Of a DNA stretch of 64,000 nucleotides, positions 51,716 to 59,833 are shown piece by piece. Within the stretch, counting starts at the first letter, position 1. Each line of letters begins with the position of its first letter. The translations under genes were made by a program, and so were the position numbers. The notes under the pieces were generated by a model. It was not told where the DNA came from. It ran no database searches and worked only from the letters and a program-made list of their open reading frames with translations. Source of the DNA: an uncultured Ruminococcus sp. (GTDB lineage Bacteria > Bacillota > Clostridia > Oscillospirales > Ruminococcaceae); NCBI GenBank assembly GCA_945868475.1, contig CAMBLM010000005.1:38117-102116 (forward strand), given 5' to 3'.

Positions 51716-51783
51716 GTATTTGCCGTAAAAAAGTTTACAAAATTTTTATTCGGCGCGAATTTAAAAATTGCAACAAAAAATTC

Positions 51784-51812
51784 TTGCAATTTTCGTCATA
51801 TTGTAGTATAAT
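51784..51812 (+). promoter_or_regulatory. Distant promoter facing proC
   Basis: TTGCAA (51784-51789), 17-bp spacer, TATAAT (51807-51812). It lies about 400 bp upstream of proC, with repeats in between. Confidence 0.7.
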
Positions 51813-51813
51813 G

Positions 51814-51857
51814 TCAATTAACAGTTGACAGTTTCTTGTCAGTTAATAGTTAATAAT
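51814..51857. repeat. Heptamer array (TTAACAG type), left member
   Basis: CAATTAACAGTTGACAG and GTCAGTTAATAGTTAATAA are inverted copies of the CTGTTAA/CTATTAA units found at 52070-52201. Confidence 0.7.
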
Positions 51858-52029
51858 TTAGAACCCGTCTTCACAAGCATATGCGCACGTCTTTTCGGCA
51901 AATTTTGCCGCAGACTGCGTTAAAAATCCTTGCCGGGCGAAAGCCCGCCTGCGGATTTTTGCCTACTCTGCAACAAAATTATGCTCGAAAATCCGCACAC
52001 ATTTCTTATGAAGACAGGTTCTTATAATT
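51855..52029. repeat. Inverted-repeat element upstream of proC
   Basis: Ends AATTTAGAACCCGTCTTCAC (51855-51874) and, inverted, AATTATAAGAACCTGTCTTC (52029-52010) match at about 17 of 20 positions. The centre has further palindromes (GGCAAATTTTGCC; GCCGGGCGAAAGCCCGCC). About 175 bp, no coding capacity. Confidence 0.75.
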
Positions 52030-52069
52030 GGTGATTTCCAAAAATTATTAATTTTTCTAAAAGTTTAAC

Positions 52070-52201
52070 TGCTAAATATTAATTGTAAGTTGTAAACTGT
52101 TAGCCCAAAAGCTGTTAACTGTAAGCTGTTAACTATTAACTGATAAAAGGATGTTAACTTTTAACTGACAAAAAAACTGTTAACTATTAACTGTAAACTA
52201 T
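52070..52201. repeat. Heptamer array (CTGTTAA type), right member
   Basis: Runs such as CTGTTAA, CTGTAAG, CTGTTAA, CTATTAA and, later, CTGTTAA, CTATTAA, CTGTAAA, CTATAAA end directly before the proC ribosome site. Confidence 0.85.
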
Positions 52202-52221
52202 AAAGAAGGGTCGCGGTCATT

Positions 52222-53028
52222 TTGACAAATTTAGGTTTTATCGGCACAGGAAATATGGGTTCTGCCATTATTAAGGGCGTTATCGCTGCGCAGTCCTCGG
52301 GCGAAAAAAATATCGGTATCTTTGCCTATGATAAAGATGCGTCGAAGCTTGACGCTCTTGCAGAGATCGGCGTGAATAAGTGCGCTGATGAAGCGGATGT
52401 TGTAAAAAAATGCAAATATGTACTCCTGGCTGTAAAGCCGCAGGGAATTGACGCTGCACTTGAAGCTATCGCTCCGTTCGTGAACGGCGATACTGTTATT
52501 ATCTCCATAGCAGCAGGAATTTCCGAAGAATACATTAAGAAAATGACTGTCCCCGAGGCTAAAGTTGTCCTCGTAATGCCGAATACACCGCTTCTTCTCG
52601 GTGAGGGTGCTTCTGCGCTCGCAAAGGCAGAGCCTACAACAGATGAAGAGTTTGAATTCGTGAAGAATATCTTCGCTTCAAGCGGTGTTGCCGAAGTTGT
52701 ACCTATAAATAAGATGAAAGAGATCATTGCGATAAACGGCAGCAGCCCTGCTTTCATCTATCTTTTTGCAAAGGGCTTCACAGAATATGCAAAGTCGGTC
52801 GGAATTGACGGCGGCGCAGCTATGAACCTTTTTGCACAGTCGCTTATCGGCTCGGCAAAAATGCTCACCGACTCGGGATATACTGTTGATGAACTTATCA
52901 AAATGGTATCTTCACCCGGAGGAACGACACTTGCAGGACTTGACGAGTTCTACAAGGGCAGCCTTACCGATGTTGTCGGAAATGCCTGCGAAAGCTGCAC
53001 AAAGAGAGCTTACGAGCTTTCAAAATAA
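52222..53028 (+). CDS. proC: Pyrroline-5-carboxylate reductase
   Basis: A 268-residue NADPH-dependent enzyme making proline from pyrroline-5-carboxylate. The N-terminal Rossmann motif is LGFIGTGNMGSAIIKG (4-19). VVLVMPNTPLLLGEGASAL and SSPAFIYLFAKGF follow, and the C-terminal SPGGTTLAGLDEF is the family signature. TTG start at 52222 behind AAGAAGGG (52203-52210). Its leader is about 400 bp of repeats. Confidence 0.95.
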   Translation: MTNLGFIGTGNMGSAIIKGVIAAQSSGEKNIGIFAYDKDASKLDALAEIGVNKCADEADVVKKCKYVLLAVKPQGIDAALEAIAPFVNGDTVIISIAAGISEEYIKKMTVPEAKVVLVMPNTPLLLGEGASALAKAEPTTDEEFEFVKNIFASSGVAEVVPINKMKEIIAINGSSPAFIYLFAKGFTEYAKSVGIDGGAAMNLFAQSLIGSAKMLTDSGYTVDELIKMVSSPGGTTLAGLDEFYKGSLTDVVGNACESCTKRAYELSK

Positions 53029-53076
53029 TTGAGTAATTAATTATAGTTTGTTCGCATATAATTTCTTTGAAATATA

Positions 53077-53274
53077 GGGAACCTCTAAAAACCTCCCTCA
53101 CGGCAAATTTTCTACGACTTTTTGCATCTTCTGCGTTGGCGAAACTTGAAATACATTCGGAATGTATTCCGTAGTATTACACTGCGTTTCGCTGCCTTGA
53201 AGCTGCACAAAGTCCCAACGAAAATTTGCGAATAATACGAAGTATTTATTTTGTTTCGGTTTTTAGAGAACCCC
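53077..53274. repeat. Inverted-repeat element with TCTAAAAACC ends
   Basis: GGGAACCTCTAAAAACC (53077-53093) faces GGTTTTTAGAGAACCCC (53258-53274). The inner 10 bp TCTAAAAACC are perfect. About 198 bp without a gene, between proC and the SpoIIM-like gene. The element at 59611-59761 shares the TCTAAAAACC end. Confidence 0.7.
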
Positions 53275-53293
53275 AAAGCAAAGGAAGATGTAT

Positions 53294-53941
53294 ATGCAAA
53301 GGACAAAAAATGTTATGCCTTTTCTGCTCGGACTGAAAAGCTCGAGGGCAAGCGGCAGGCTCCCTGTGATCCTGCTGATGCTGCTGTTCTGTCTGGGCGA
53401 GCTTACGGGTGCGGTTTCAAGCTGCGTTCCTGTTGGGAATGATATCCTGCGAAGGTCGGCGGAGCTGTTTTTCCGCAACCGTGCAGGCTGTACGTTCATC
53501 GAAACGCTTGTGAACTCATTTTCAGGGCCGTTTCTGCTGATGCTCGCGTGTCTGCTGCTTGGTTTCGGCGCGGTGTCGATGCCTGCGGAGCTGCTCGTGC
53601 CGTTTTTTCACGGACTTGGGACAGGCGTTATGCTTGCGGATATGAACGCGGCATACGGCTTGAAAGGTACGTTCGTTTCGGCGGTCTTTATACTGCCTTT
53701 TGCTGTACTTTCGGCGCTTATCGTGCTTATTGCGGCGAGGGAAAGCTTTTCGATGTCTTTTCTCTCGGCGAAGCGTTTGCTCGGCTTGGACAAGTCGGAC
53801 TCAGGCGCGGTAAAGCTTTATCTTACGAAATTTCTTGTGCTGTTTGCGGCACTCGGAGTGCTGTCACTTGCAGACAGCCTTGTTACCTACTTTTTTGCAG
53901 GACTTTGGTCGGGATTTTTAGGAATTTATACTAATTTTTAA
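53294..53941 (+). CDS. SpoIIM-like membrane protein
   Basis: A 215-residue protein with about five or six helices. The PFFHGLGTGVMLADMNAAYGLKG and IVLIAARESFSMSFLSAKRL segments recall the stage II sporulation protein M family (engulfment), though identification from pattern alone is moderate. I prefer the ATG at 53294, since AAAGGAAG (53280-53287) would be too close to the ATG at 53288. The last residues (YTNF) and the stop codon come from the terminal repeat of a MITE-like element, so the natural C-terminus is altered. Confidence 0.6.
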   Translation: MQRTKNVMPFLLGLKSSRASGRLPVILLMLLFCLGELTGAVSSCVPVGNDILRRSAELFFRNRAGCTFIETLVNSFSGPFLLMLACLLLGFGAVSMPAELLVPFFHGLGTGVMLADMNAAYGLKGTFVSAVFILPFAVLSALIVLIAARESFSMSFLSAKRLLGLDKSDSGAVKLYLTKFLVLFAALGVLSLADSLVTYFFAGLWSGFLGIYTNF

Positions 53942-54048
53942 ACTGAAAGTGTACAAAAAATCAAGCAAAAGCTTGCAGCTGATGAAAACAGCTTTATATG
54001 GCTTTGCCGCCGATTTTTTGTCTACGCTTCGATTAAAAATTAGTATTG
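53926..54048. mobile_element. MITE-like element, copy 5 (second subfamily)
   Basis: A 117-bp element (53929-54045) begins TACTAATTTTTAA and ends TTAAAAATTAGTA. Flanks are TTA (53926-53928) and TTG (54046-54048), a duplication with one change. The interior has ACAAAAAATC and GATTTTTTGTCTAC. It is slightly longer than the other copies. Confidence 0.85.
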
Positions 54049-54082
54049 ATAGGGAATATAAAAATTAAGGAGCTGTATTTAT

Positions 54083-54943
54083 TTGTCACTTTTTGGATTA
54101 AACGATTATACTAAGGCAGGCCCGGGCATTGCGAAAAATGCGCCCAAGAAAAAACCGTTCTTCGAGTTTTTTGAGCTTTATTTCCGCAAGTTCTGGAAGC
54201 TTCTGGAGCTTAATCTGCTGACGGTACTTTTCTGTATTCCCGTTGTAACGATAGGCCCTGCAATCGCAGGCATGACAAGAGTTCTTCGCAACTACCGACT
54301 TGAAAAAAACGCGTTTATTTTCCATGATTTCTGGAAAGGCTTTTCGAGAAATCTCAAACAATCGATACCTGTCGGACTTCTTGATATACTTTTTGCGGTT
54401 TCGGCTTATGCCGCACTTCAGGTATATCCTGCGATGTATAAAAACTCCGGTAGCATCATCTATATTATCCTCTGCGTTATCTCGGTAAGCTTTGCGCTCA
54501 CGCTGCTGATGATGAATTTCTATATCTTCCCGATGATAGTTGCGACTGACCTGAGCCTTGCGAATATCATCAAGAATTCGTTCTTCCTCACATGCGTCGG
54601 ACTTAAAAAGAACGTGATAACACTGCTCGTTGTGGTGTTTGTCGTGCTTTTGCTCGGTGTGATGATAGTTCTTCATCCGCTTTCGGCGATAATCATTCCG
54701 ATATGGCCGATAAGCTTCCTCGGATTTCTTATAATGTTCAACTCCTATCCGCTTATCCAAAAGTATGTTATCGACCCTTACTATGAGGAAAGGGGAGAGA
54801 GCAATCCCGAATATGCTTACCTTGAACCGCTTGATGAAGAGGACGCTATTTTCACTGATATGGGCGGAAAGGAAGCTCCTATAGCTTCGTCCAAGGAAAA
54901 GTCGGGCGGCTCAAAATCAAAGGGCAACAAGAAAATTTCCTGA
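54083..54943 (+). CDS. YesL-family (DUF624) membrane protein
   Basis: A 286-residue protein. The core about 25-235 has five to six helices and the YesL motif NLLTVLFCIPVVTIGPAIAGMTRVLRNYRLEKNAFIFHDFWKGF. The C-terminus is a Ser/Gly/Lys-rich tail (about 262-286). TTG start at 54083 behind AAGGAG (54069-54074). YesL proteins often sit with sugar-uptake or glycosidase genes in Firmicutes; here the neighbour is the SpoIIM-like gene. Function not established. Confidence 0.85.
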   Translation: MSLFGLNDYTKAGPGIAKNAPKKKPFFEFFELYFRKFWKLLELNLLTVLFCIPVVTIGPAIAGMTRVLRNYRLEKNAFIFHDFWKGFSRNLKQSIPVGLLDILFAVSAYAALQVYPAMYKNSGSIIYIILCVISVSFALTLLMMNFYIFPMIVATDLSLANIIKNSFFLTCVGLKKNVITLLVVVFVVLLLGVMIVLHPLSAIIIPIWPISFLGFLIMFNSYPLIQKYVIDPYYEERGESNPEYAYLEPLDEEDAIFTDMGGKEAPIASSKEKSGGSKSKGNKKIS

Positions 54944-54981
54944 CGCTGTAAAATTTTTCTCGAAAAAATTCGTCAAAACCC

Positions 54982-55010
54982 TTTACAAACGAAAAATAAT
55001 ATGGTATAAT
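54982..55010 (+). promoter_or_regulatory. Promoter of rpsO
   Basis: TTTACA (54982-54987), 17-bp spacer, extended -10 TGGTATAAT (55002-55010). Confidence 0.8.
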
Positions 55011-55017
55011 ATTTTTT

Positions 55018-55130
55018 GCTGTGCTGTGTATGCACAGTGTATTTCCGTCTACTTGGAATACGGGTAACGCTCCGACGGAGAACTGTACCTGCCGTATTCT
55101 ATGTTTACGGGCAAATTTTTGAAAGAGGTG
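55018..55130 (+). promoter_or_regulatory. Structured rpsO leader
   Basis: About 120 nt separate the promoter from rpsO. GAATACGG (55056-55063) pairs with CCGTATTC (55092-55099), and inside it GTA/TAC and CTCCG/CGGAG can pair. A smaller CTGTG/CACAG hairpin comes first. S15 represses its own synthesis through such leaders in several bacteria, so this is a candidate S15-binding site. Confidence 0.55.
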
Positions 55131-55138
55131 TATTTATT

Positions 55139-55405
55139 ATGATGCGCAAAGAAGAAAAAGCTGCTGTAATCGAAGCAAACAAGAAGAGCGAACACGACAC
55201 AGGTTCACCTGAAGTTCAGGTTGCTATCCTCACCAAGAGAATCAACGACCTTAACGCTCATCTCAAGGATCATCCGAACGACCACCACTCCAGAAGAGGT
55301 CTTCTCAAGATGGTTGGCCGCAGACGTAACCTTCTCAACTACCTTATGAAGAAGGATATCACAAGATACCGTGCTACTATCGAAAAGCTCGGAATTCGTA
55401 AGTAA
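55139..55405 (+). CDS. rpsO: 30S ribosomal protein S15
   Basis: An 88-residue ribosomal protein binding the 16S rRNA central domain. The sequence has the usual [48 protein letters not shown] and [12 protein letters not shown]. Start at the first ATG of the pair at 55139/55142, behind GAAAGAGGTG. It is followed by pnp, the conserved order. Confidence 0.97.
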   Translation: MMRKEEKAAVIEANKKSEHDTGSPEVQVAILTKRINDLNAHLKDHPNDHHSRRGLLKMVGRRRNLLNYLMKKDITRYRATIEKLGIRK

Positions 55406-55411
55406 TTTTTT

Positions 55412-55464
55412 ACCGAAGGCAGTTCGTAAAGGCTATGTCCTTTACGCTGCCTTTGGTGCGTTTT
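55412..55464 (+). terminator. Terminator between rpsO and pnp
   Basis: ACCGAAGGCAG...CGTAAAGG (55412-55432) folds onto CCTTTACG...CTGCCTTTGGT (55439-55457), followed by GCGTTTT. Read-through would still allow rpsO-pnp transcripts. Confidence 0.75.
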
Positions 55465-55587
55465 ATTGAAAATCAAATCGTTAAGCAGTTGTTTAGCATT
55501 AAATTGTACCCGTTCGCTGAACGGGCAGAATTTATTGCTAAAGCTGCTGACGGTAAAAATAAGTTTAATTTATAGGAGGCAGTTCAA

Positions 55588-57726
55588 ATGGCAATGTCCA
55601 AACTCAAGACTTTTGATAATTACAGAGTCTTCACAACAACATTCGCAGGCAGAGAACTCAAAGTTGAAACAGGCAAGACCTGTGAGCTTTCCAACGGTTC
55701 ATGCTGGGTAACATACGGCGAAACAGTCGTTATGGCTAACGTTACCGCAAGCCCTAAGCCAAGAGAGGGCGTAGATTTCTTCCCCCTTTCCGTTGATTAT
55801 GAGGAGCGTCTTTACTCCGTAGGCAGGATCCCCGGCTCTTTCACAAAGAGAGAGGGCAAGCCTTCCGATAAGGCTATCCTTACATCAAGAGTAGTTGACA
55901 GACCTATCAGACCGCTCTTCCCGAAGGATATGAGAAACGATGTTTCCGTTGTTATGACAGTTCTCGCTGTTGACCCTGATTATTCTCCTGAGATCTGCGG
56001 AATGATTGCTACTTCCGTTGCTATCTCCATTTCCGATATTCCCTGGAACGGCCCTATCGGCGGCATCTCCGTTGGGCTTGTTGACGGTGAGATCGTACTC
56101 AATCCTACACTTGAACAGAGAGCTAAGACAGACCTCAACCTCACAGTTGCAGGCACAGCCGAGAAGATCGTTATGATCGAAGCAGGCGCAAACGAAGTTC
56201 CCGATGATGTTATGCTCAAGGCTATCCTTACAGGTCACGAGGAGATCAAGAAGATCGTTGCTTTCATCAATGACATCAAGGCTCAGATCGGAAAGAAAAA
56301 GTTTGAATTCGAGTCAATGGAAGTTGACCATGACCTCTTCGACGCTATCGAAGAAATGGCTGCTGAGGACGTTAAGGTCGCTCTTGACACTGATGATAAA
56401 AATATCCGCGAGGAAAGACTTAATCCTATCAAGGATGCTATCCACGCTAAGTTTGACGAAGCTTATCCCGACAAGATCGCTATGATCGATGAGTGCATCT
56501 ACAAGCTTCAGAAGAAGATCGTTCGTAACTGGCTCTACGAGGGCAAGCGCGTTGACGGCAGAGGGATCGATGAGATCCGTCCTCTTGCTGCTGAGGTAGG
56601 CGTTCTTCCGAGAGTACACGGTTCGGGACTTTTCACAAGAGGTCAGACACAGGTACTCACAATTGCAACACTCGGACCTATCAGCGATTCACAGAAGATC
56701 GATGGTCTTGACGAAGAAGACAGCAAGCGTTATATGCACCACTACAACTTCCCGTCCTACTCCGTTGGAGAAACAAAGCCATCAAGAGGCCCGGGACGCC
56801 GTGAGATCGGTCACGGTGCGCTCGCTGAAAGAGCACTCGTTCCTGTACTTCCTTCCGTTGAAGAATTCCCGTATGCAATGCGCCTTGTTTCCGAAGTTCT
56901 TTCTTCCAACGGCTCAACATCACAGGGTTCTATCTGCGGTTCTACACTCGCACTTATGGACGCAGGCGTTCCTATCAAAGCACCCGTTGCCGGTATTTCC
57001 TGCGGCCTTATCACAAGAGATGACGGCAGCTTTATGACAATGGTGGATATCCAGGGCCTTGAAGACTTCTTCGGCGATATGGACTTCAAGGTTGGCGGTA
57101 CTCACAAGGGTATCACAGCTATTCAGGTCGATATCAAGGTTGACGGTCTTACACCTGCTATCATTGAAGAAGCTTTCGCTAAGACACACAAGGCAAGAGA
57201 TTATATCCTTGATGAGATCATGCTCAAGGCTATTCCCGAGCCTCGTGAAACAGTCGGCAAGTATGCTCCTAAGATGCTCCAGACTAAAGTTCCTGTTGAT
57301 AAGATCAGAGAAGTTATCGGTCAGGGCGGTAAGGTCATTCAGAAGATCTCCGCTGACTGCGGCGTAAAGATCGACATCAACGATGACGGCAATGTATTTG
57401 TAAGCGGTGTTGATATGGACGGCGTTAAGAAGGCTATCCAGATCGTAAATACTATTGCAAATGATCCCGAGATCGGTGCTATCTACAAGGGCAAGGTCGT
57501 TCGCCTTATGAACTTCGGTGCATTCGTAGAGATCGCTCCGGGCAAGGACGGACTTGTTCATATCTCCAAGCTCGACAAGCAGAGAGTTGAAAAGGTAGAA
57601 GACGTTGTTTCTATCGGTGATGAGATCGTTGTTAAGGTAATGGAGATCGACAATCAGGGCAGAATTAACCTTTCAAGAAAGGACGCCCTCGCTGATATCG
57701 AAGCAAAGAAGAACGCAAATAACTAA
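55588..57726 (+). CDS. pnp: Polyribonucleotide nucleotidyltransferase (PNPase)
   Basis: A 712-residue 3'-5' phosphorolytic exoribonuclease. Two RNase PH domains (first with RPIRPLFPKDMRNDV; second with GSGLFTRGQTQVL, SNGSTSQGSICGSTLALMDAGVP and the catalytic DxxGxxDFxGDMDFK region at VDIQGLEDFFGDMDFKVGGT) flank a helical linker. KH (VIGQGGKVIQKISADCGVKIDI) and S1 (GKVVRLMNFGAFVEIAPGKDGLVHIS) domains end it. ATG behind ATAGGAGGCAG. The leader has a CCCGTTC/GAACGGG hairpin (55509-55525), possibly an autoregulatory site. Confidence 0.97.
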   Translation: MAMSKLKTFDNYRVFTTTFAGRELKVETGKTCELSNGSCWVTYGETVVMANVTASPKPREGVDFFPLSVDYEERLYSVGRIPGSFTKREGKPSDKAILTSRVVDRPIRPLFPKDMRNDVSVVMTVLAVDPDYSPEICGMIATSVAISISDIPWNGPIGGISVGLVDGEIVLNPTLEQRAKTDLNLTVAGTAEKIVMIEAGANEVPDDVMLKAILTGHEEIKKIVAFINDIKAQIGKKKFEFESMEVDHDLFDAIEEMAAEDVKVALDTDDKNIREERLNPIKDAIHAKFDEAYPDKIAMIDECIYKLQKKIVRNWLYEGKRVDGRGIDEIRPLAAEVGVLPRVHGSGLFTRGQTQVLTIATLGPISDSQKIDGLDEEDSKRYMHHYNFPSYSVGETKPSRGPGRREIGHGALAERALVPVLPSVEEFPYAMRLVSEVLSSNGSTSQGSICGSTLALMDAGVPIKAPVAGISCGLITRDDGSFMTMVDIQGLEDFFGDMDFKVGGTHKGITAIQVDIKVDGLTPAIIEEAFAKTHKARDYILDEIMLKAIPEPRETVGKYAPKMLQTKVPVDKIREVIGQGGKVIQKISADCGVKIDINDDGNVFVSGVDMDGVKKAIQIVNTIANDPEIGAIYKGKVVRLMNFGAFVEIAPGKDGLVHISKLDKQRVEKVEDVVSIGDEIVVKVMEIDNQGRINLSRKDALADIEAKKNANN

Positions 57727-57741
57727 TTTATAACAAATTTT

Positions 57742-57809
57742 CCCCTCCTATCATATAATAAGGAAAAAGCTGATTTCTCAGCATTTCCTTGATGGGGAGG
57801 GGTTTTTTT
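57742..57809 (+). terminator. Terminator of pnp containing the next gene's ribosome site
   Basis: CCCCTCC (57742-57748) pairs with GGAGGGG (57796-57802), and inside it AAGGAAA pairs with TTTCCTT. Seven T (57803-57809) lead straight into the ATG of the next gene (57810). The GGGGAGGGG arm is at Shine-Dalgarno distance from that ATG. Confidence 0.85.
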
Positions 57810-58109
57810 ATGGAAAAAATTCAGCTTTTGTATGCATTATTTCTTTGTATCGGAGCAACAGTTCTGTTCATTCTCGGTGTTATATCTGAGCGTTCGCAAA
57901 AAAGCGTTACACTTCACCTTATGATACTGCCGATAAGCAAAGAAACACAGAATATAGAGCTTATCGCGCGGAATATCCTTATCAAGGCAGAGGAATATTC
58001 GGAAGAAACGCTTGTGATAATCTATGATAAGGGCGCAAGTGAAGAACAGCTGCTTATTTTTGATAAAATTGCAGGAGAAAGCCTTAATTATGTGGTCGTG
58101 AAAGAATAG
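57810..58109 (+). CDS. Hypothetical single-pass membrane protein
   Basis: A 99-residue protein with an N-terminal helix (about 6-24, LLYALFLCIGATVLFILGV). A cytoplasmic domain of mixed alpha/beta character follows (VTLHLMILPISKETQNIELIARNILIKAEEYSEETLVIIYDKGASEEQLLIFDKI). ATG at 57810, using GGGGAGGGG (57794-57802) of the pnp terminator as ribosome site. No family recognised; the alpha/beta pattern of the tail resembles a small Rossmann-like or ThiS-like domain, but this is weak. Confidence 0.7.
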   Translation: MEKIQLLYALFLCIGATVLFILGVISERSQKSVTLHLMILPISKETQNIELIARNILIKAEEYSEETLVIIYDKGASEEQLLIFDKIAGESLNYVVVKE

Positions 58110-58111
58110 AA

Positions 58112-58144
58112 AACGGCACTGCCTATTTATTTGGCAGTGCCGTT
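58112..58144. terminator. Terminator between convergent genes
   Basis: A 12-bp perfect stem AACGGCACTGCC (58112-58123) with GGCAGTGCCGTT (58133-58144); T-rich sequence follows on the plus strand. Confidence 0.75.
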
Positions 58145-58153
58145 GCTTCGTTT

Positions 58154-58636
58154 TTAAAGCTTAACTTCCATACAAATAAAAACCTTGCCGTACAGATCGC
58201 ATTTGCCAACGATCTTGAACCCAAGCTTTCCGTATAAAGCGAGTGCAGCTTCATGCCCCGTTTTTACGAGAATGTGTACACCCTTTTTGCCGTCTTTCTT
58301 CATTACATCGAAAACGTGAAGTATCATCTGACGGGCGACCCCTTGGTTCTGCATATCTTTCCGAACGCAAATTCGGGAAAATTCGCCGCTCGGGGCAAGT
58401 GACCTGTCCCAACAGGGGAGCGCATCAACTTCGTCATCCCGGTCGATCGAGATAGCCGCAATAACTTCATCGGCATCATTTTTCATCACGAAAAGAGCAT
58501 CTCTTGACATATCGAACCCGATAGTTTCCTCGTTCGGATAATTCTCATTCCAGTCGGCAGGGCCGTAAAGCATTGTCTTATAAAGAGCAAGTATCTTATC
58601 TTTGTCTGTAGGTAAGGCAAGACATATTTCATGCAT
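58154..58636 (-). CDS. GNAT-family N-acetyltransferase
   Basis: A 160-residue acetyl-CoA-dependent transferase. Motif A is RICVRKDMQNQGVARQMILHVF (V/I..Q..G.A loop binding the CoA pyrophosphate); motif B is HILVKTGHEAALALYGKLGFKIVGKC. The N-terminus (ICLALPTDKDKILALYKTML) is the usual beta-alpha start. Substrate unknown. ATG behind GAAAGGAACTGAC. It lies 27 bp downstream of tyrA on the same strand. Confidence 0.9.
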   Translation of the reverse strand: MHEICLALPTDKDKILALYKTMLYGPADWNENYPNEETIGFDMSRDALFVMKNDADEVIAAISIDRDDEVDALPCWDRSLAPSGEFSRICVRKDMQNQGVARQMILHVFDVMKKDGKKGVHILVKTGHEAALALYGKLGFKIVGKCDLYGKVFICMEVKL

Positions 58637-58663
58637 ATTATGTCAGTTCCTTTCGCCGAAAGA

Positions 58664-59494
58664 TCAGAGCTTTTTGCTTTCCTCTTTGAGGATTCGTCCG
58701 TCGCGGAGAAGATCGTGCAGACGTGGGTTATCACCATCAACGAGCGCATCTCGGTACTCGGTCAGACGGTCGATAATGTAGTTTATCTCAAAAACGAGCG
58801 GATCTTTGTTGAGCATAAAAAGAGGTGTCCACATATCTTCGTTGAGTTTTGCAACTCGGGTGAGATCCTGAAAGCTTCCTGCGCTGAAACCGAGCTGTTT
58901 CTGTCCCGTCGGACTTTTTATGTAAGCGTTGGAAACAACGTGCGCAAGCTGGCTCGTGAACGCGATGATCTGATCGTGTTCCTGCGGAGTTGCCTTTACG
59001 ACTTTCTTAAAATTGATGGCATAGGCGAGATCTTCGATAAGATTTATCTTCTGCTGAGGGGTCTTCTCGGTCGGCGTGATGATAAAGCTTGCTGTGTCGA
59101 AGAGGTTATCGAGCGAATATTCAAAGCCCGAGAACTCACGTCCTGCCATTGGGTGAACGCCGATAAAGGTAACATCGTTTTCCTCGAGAATATCGGTAAC
59201 GCCGTCACAAATTGCTTTTTTTATGCCGCAGGTGTCGATAACGATACTGCCGCGCTTGAATTTTGTCGCATTCGCTTTGATAAAATCTATCGTTGTGAGC
59301 GGATAAAGCGAAACTATGGTGATGTCGGCAAGTCCAAGGTCGTTAGTTTCGGCATCGATCGCGTGTTGGGAGAGTGCCATATCGATCGTTTCTTTGTCGA
59401 TATCAACGCCGTAAACTGTGTGATTTGTGTGTTTTTTTATCGTTTTGCAAAGCGAACCGCCGATAAGGCCAAGTCCGACAACTGTAATTATCAT
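58664..59494 (-). CDS. tyrA: Prephenate dehydrogenase
   Basis: A 276-residue NAD-dependent enzyme making 4-hydroxyphenylpyruvate for tyrosine. The Rossmann motif is VVGLGLIGGSL (5-15). GVDIDKETI, DTCGIKKAI, FIGVHPMAGREFSGFE (catalytic His region) and QEHDQIIAFTSQLAHVVSNA follow. There is no ACT or chorismate mutase domain. The ATG at 59494 (MIITVVG) matches the family start; GAAAGGGAC lies about 12 nt upstream. No other aromatic genes nearby. Confidence 0.93.
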   Translation of the reverse strand: MIITVVGLGLIGGSLCKTIKKHTNHTVYGVDIDKETIDMALSQHAIDAETNDLGLADITIVSLYPLTTIDFIKANATKFKRGSIVIDTCGIKKAICDGVTDILEENDVTFIGVHPMAGREFSGFEYSLDNLFDTASFIITPTEKTPQQKINLIEDLAYAINFKKVVKATPQEHDQIIAFTSQLAHVVSNAYIKSPTGQKQLGFSAGSFQDLTRVAKLNEDMWTPLFMLNKDPLVFEINYIIDRLTEYRDALVDGDNPRLHDLLRDGRILKEESKKL

Positions 59495-59569
59495 ATTTGG
59501 AACGTCCCTTTCAAAAAACTTCAATACAAATATTTTACCGCTTTTATCGGCAAAAGTCAACTGATTTCC

Positions 59570-59597
59570 TTGACTTTTATACAAAATACGGTATAAT
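59570..59597 (+). promoter_or_regulatory. Promoter facing the second GH5 gene
   Basis: TTGACT (59570-59575), 16-bp spacer, TATAAT (59592-59597). It is 237 bp upstream of the gene, with a repeat element in between. Confidence 0.65.
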
Positions 59598-59610
59598 TAT
59601 AGCAGAGGTC

Positions 59611-59761
59611 ACCTATAAAAAACCACCGACCCTCATCTGCTTGCAGATTTTTCATCATCTTGCACATAAATTTCTTGACATACGACAGTATGCCTGCGAA
59701 ATTTCTATACGATCAAACGAATGATCCGGCTGCGCATCTGAGGCACTATGGTTTTTAGATG
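59611..59761. repeat. Degenerate inverted-repeat element with TCTAAAAACC-like end
   Basis: ACCTATAAAAAACCACC (from 59611) faces TATGGTTTTTAGATG (to about 59761); CTCATCTGC/GCGCATCTGAG-like inner arms extend it. It shares the TCTAAAAACC end with 53077-53274. The 339-bp gap between tyrA and the GH5 gene holds only this and the promoter. Confidence 0.55.
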
Positions 59762-59833
59762 CGACATAGAGTTAATTTTGTGTGAATTTTTTTAGATAAA
59801 TTGATGCGCTATTGTTTTTGAAAGGGGTAAAAA

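Larger units (their letters stand above)
51651..52221. other. 571-bp gene-free region between divergent GH5 and proC
   Basis: It holds a promoter for each gene, a CTGTTAA-type heptamer array on each side (51814-51857 and 52070-52201), and an inverted-repeat element in between (51855-52029). No gene is visible. Confidence 0.8.

Noticed and set aside
52070..52201. CRISPR-like array from regular repeats upstream of proC
   Set aside because: The units are only 7 bp, contiguous and without spacers; no cas gene is present.
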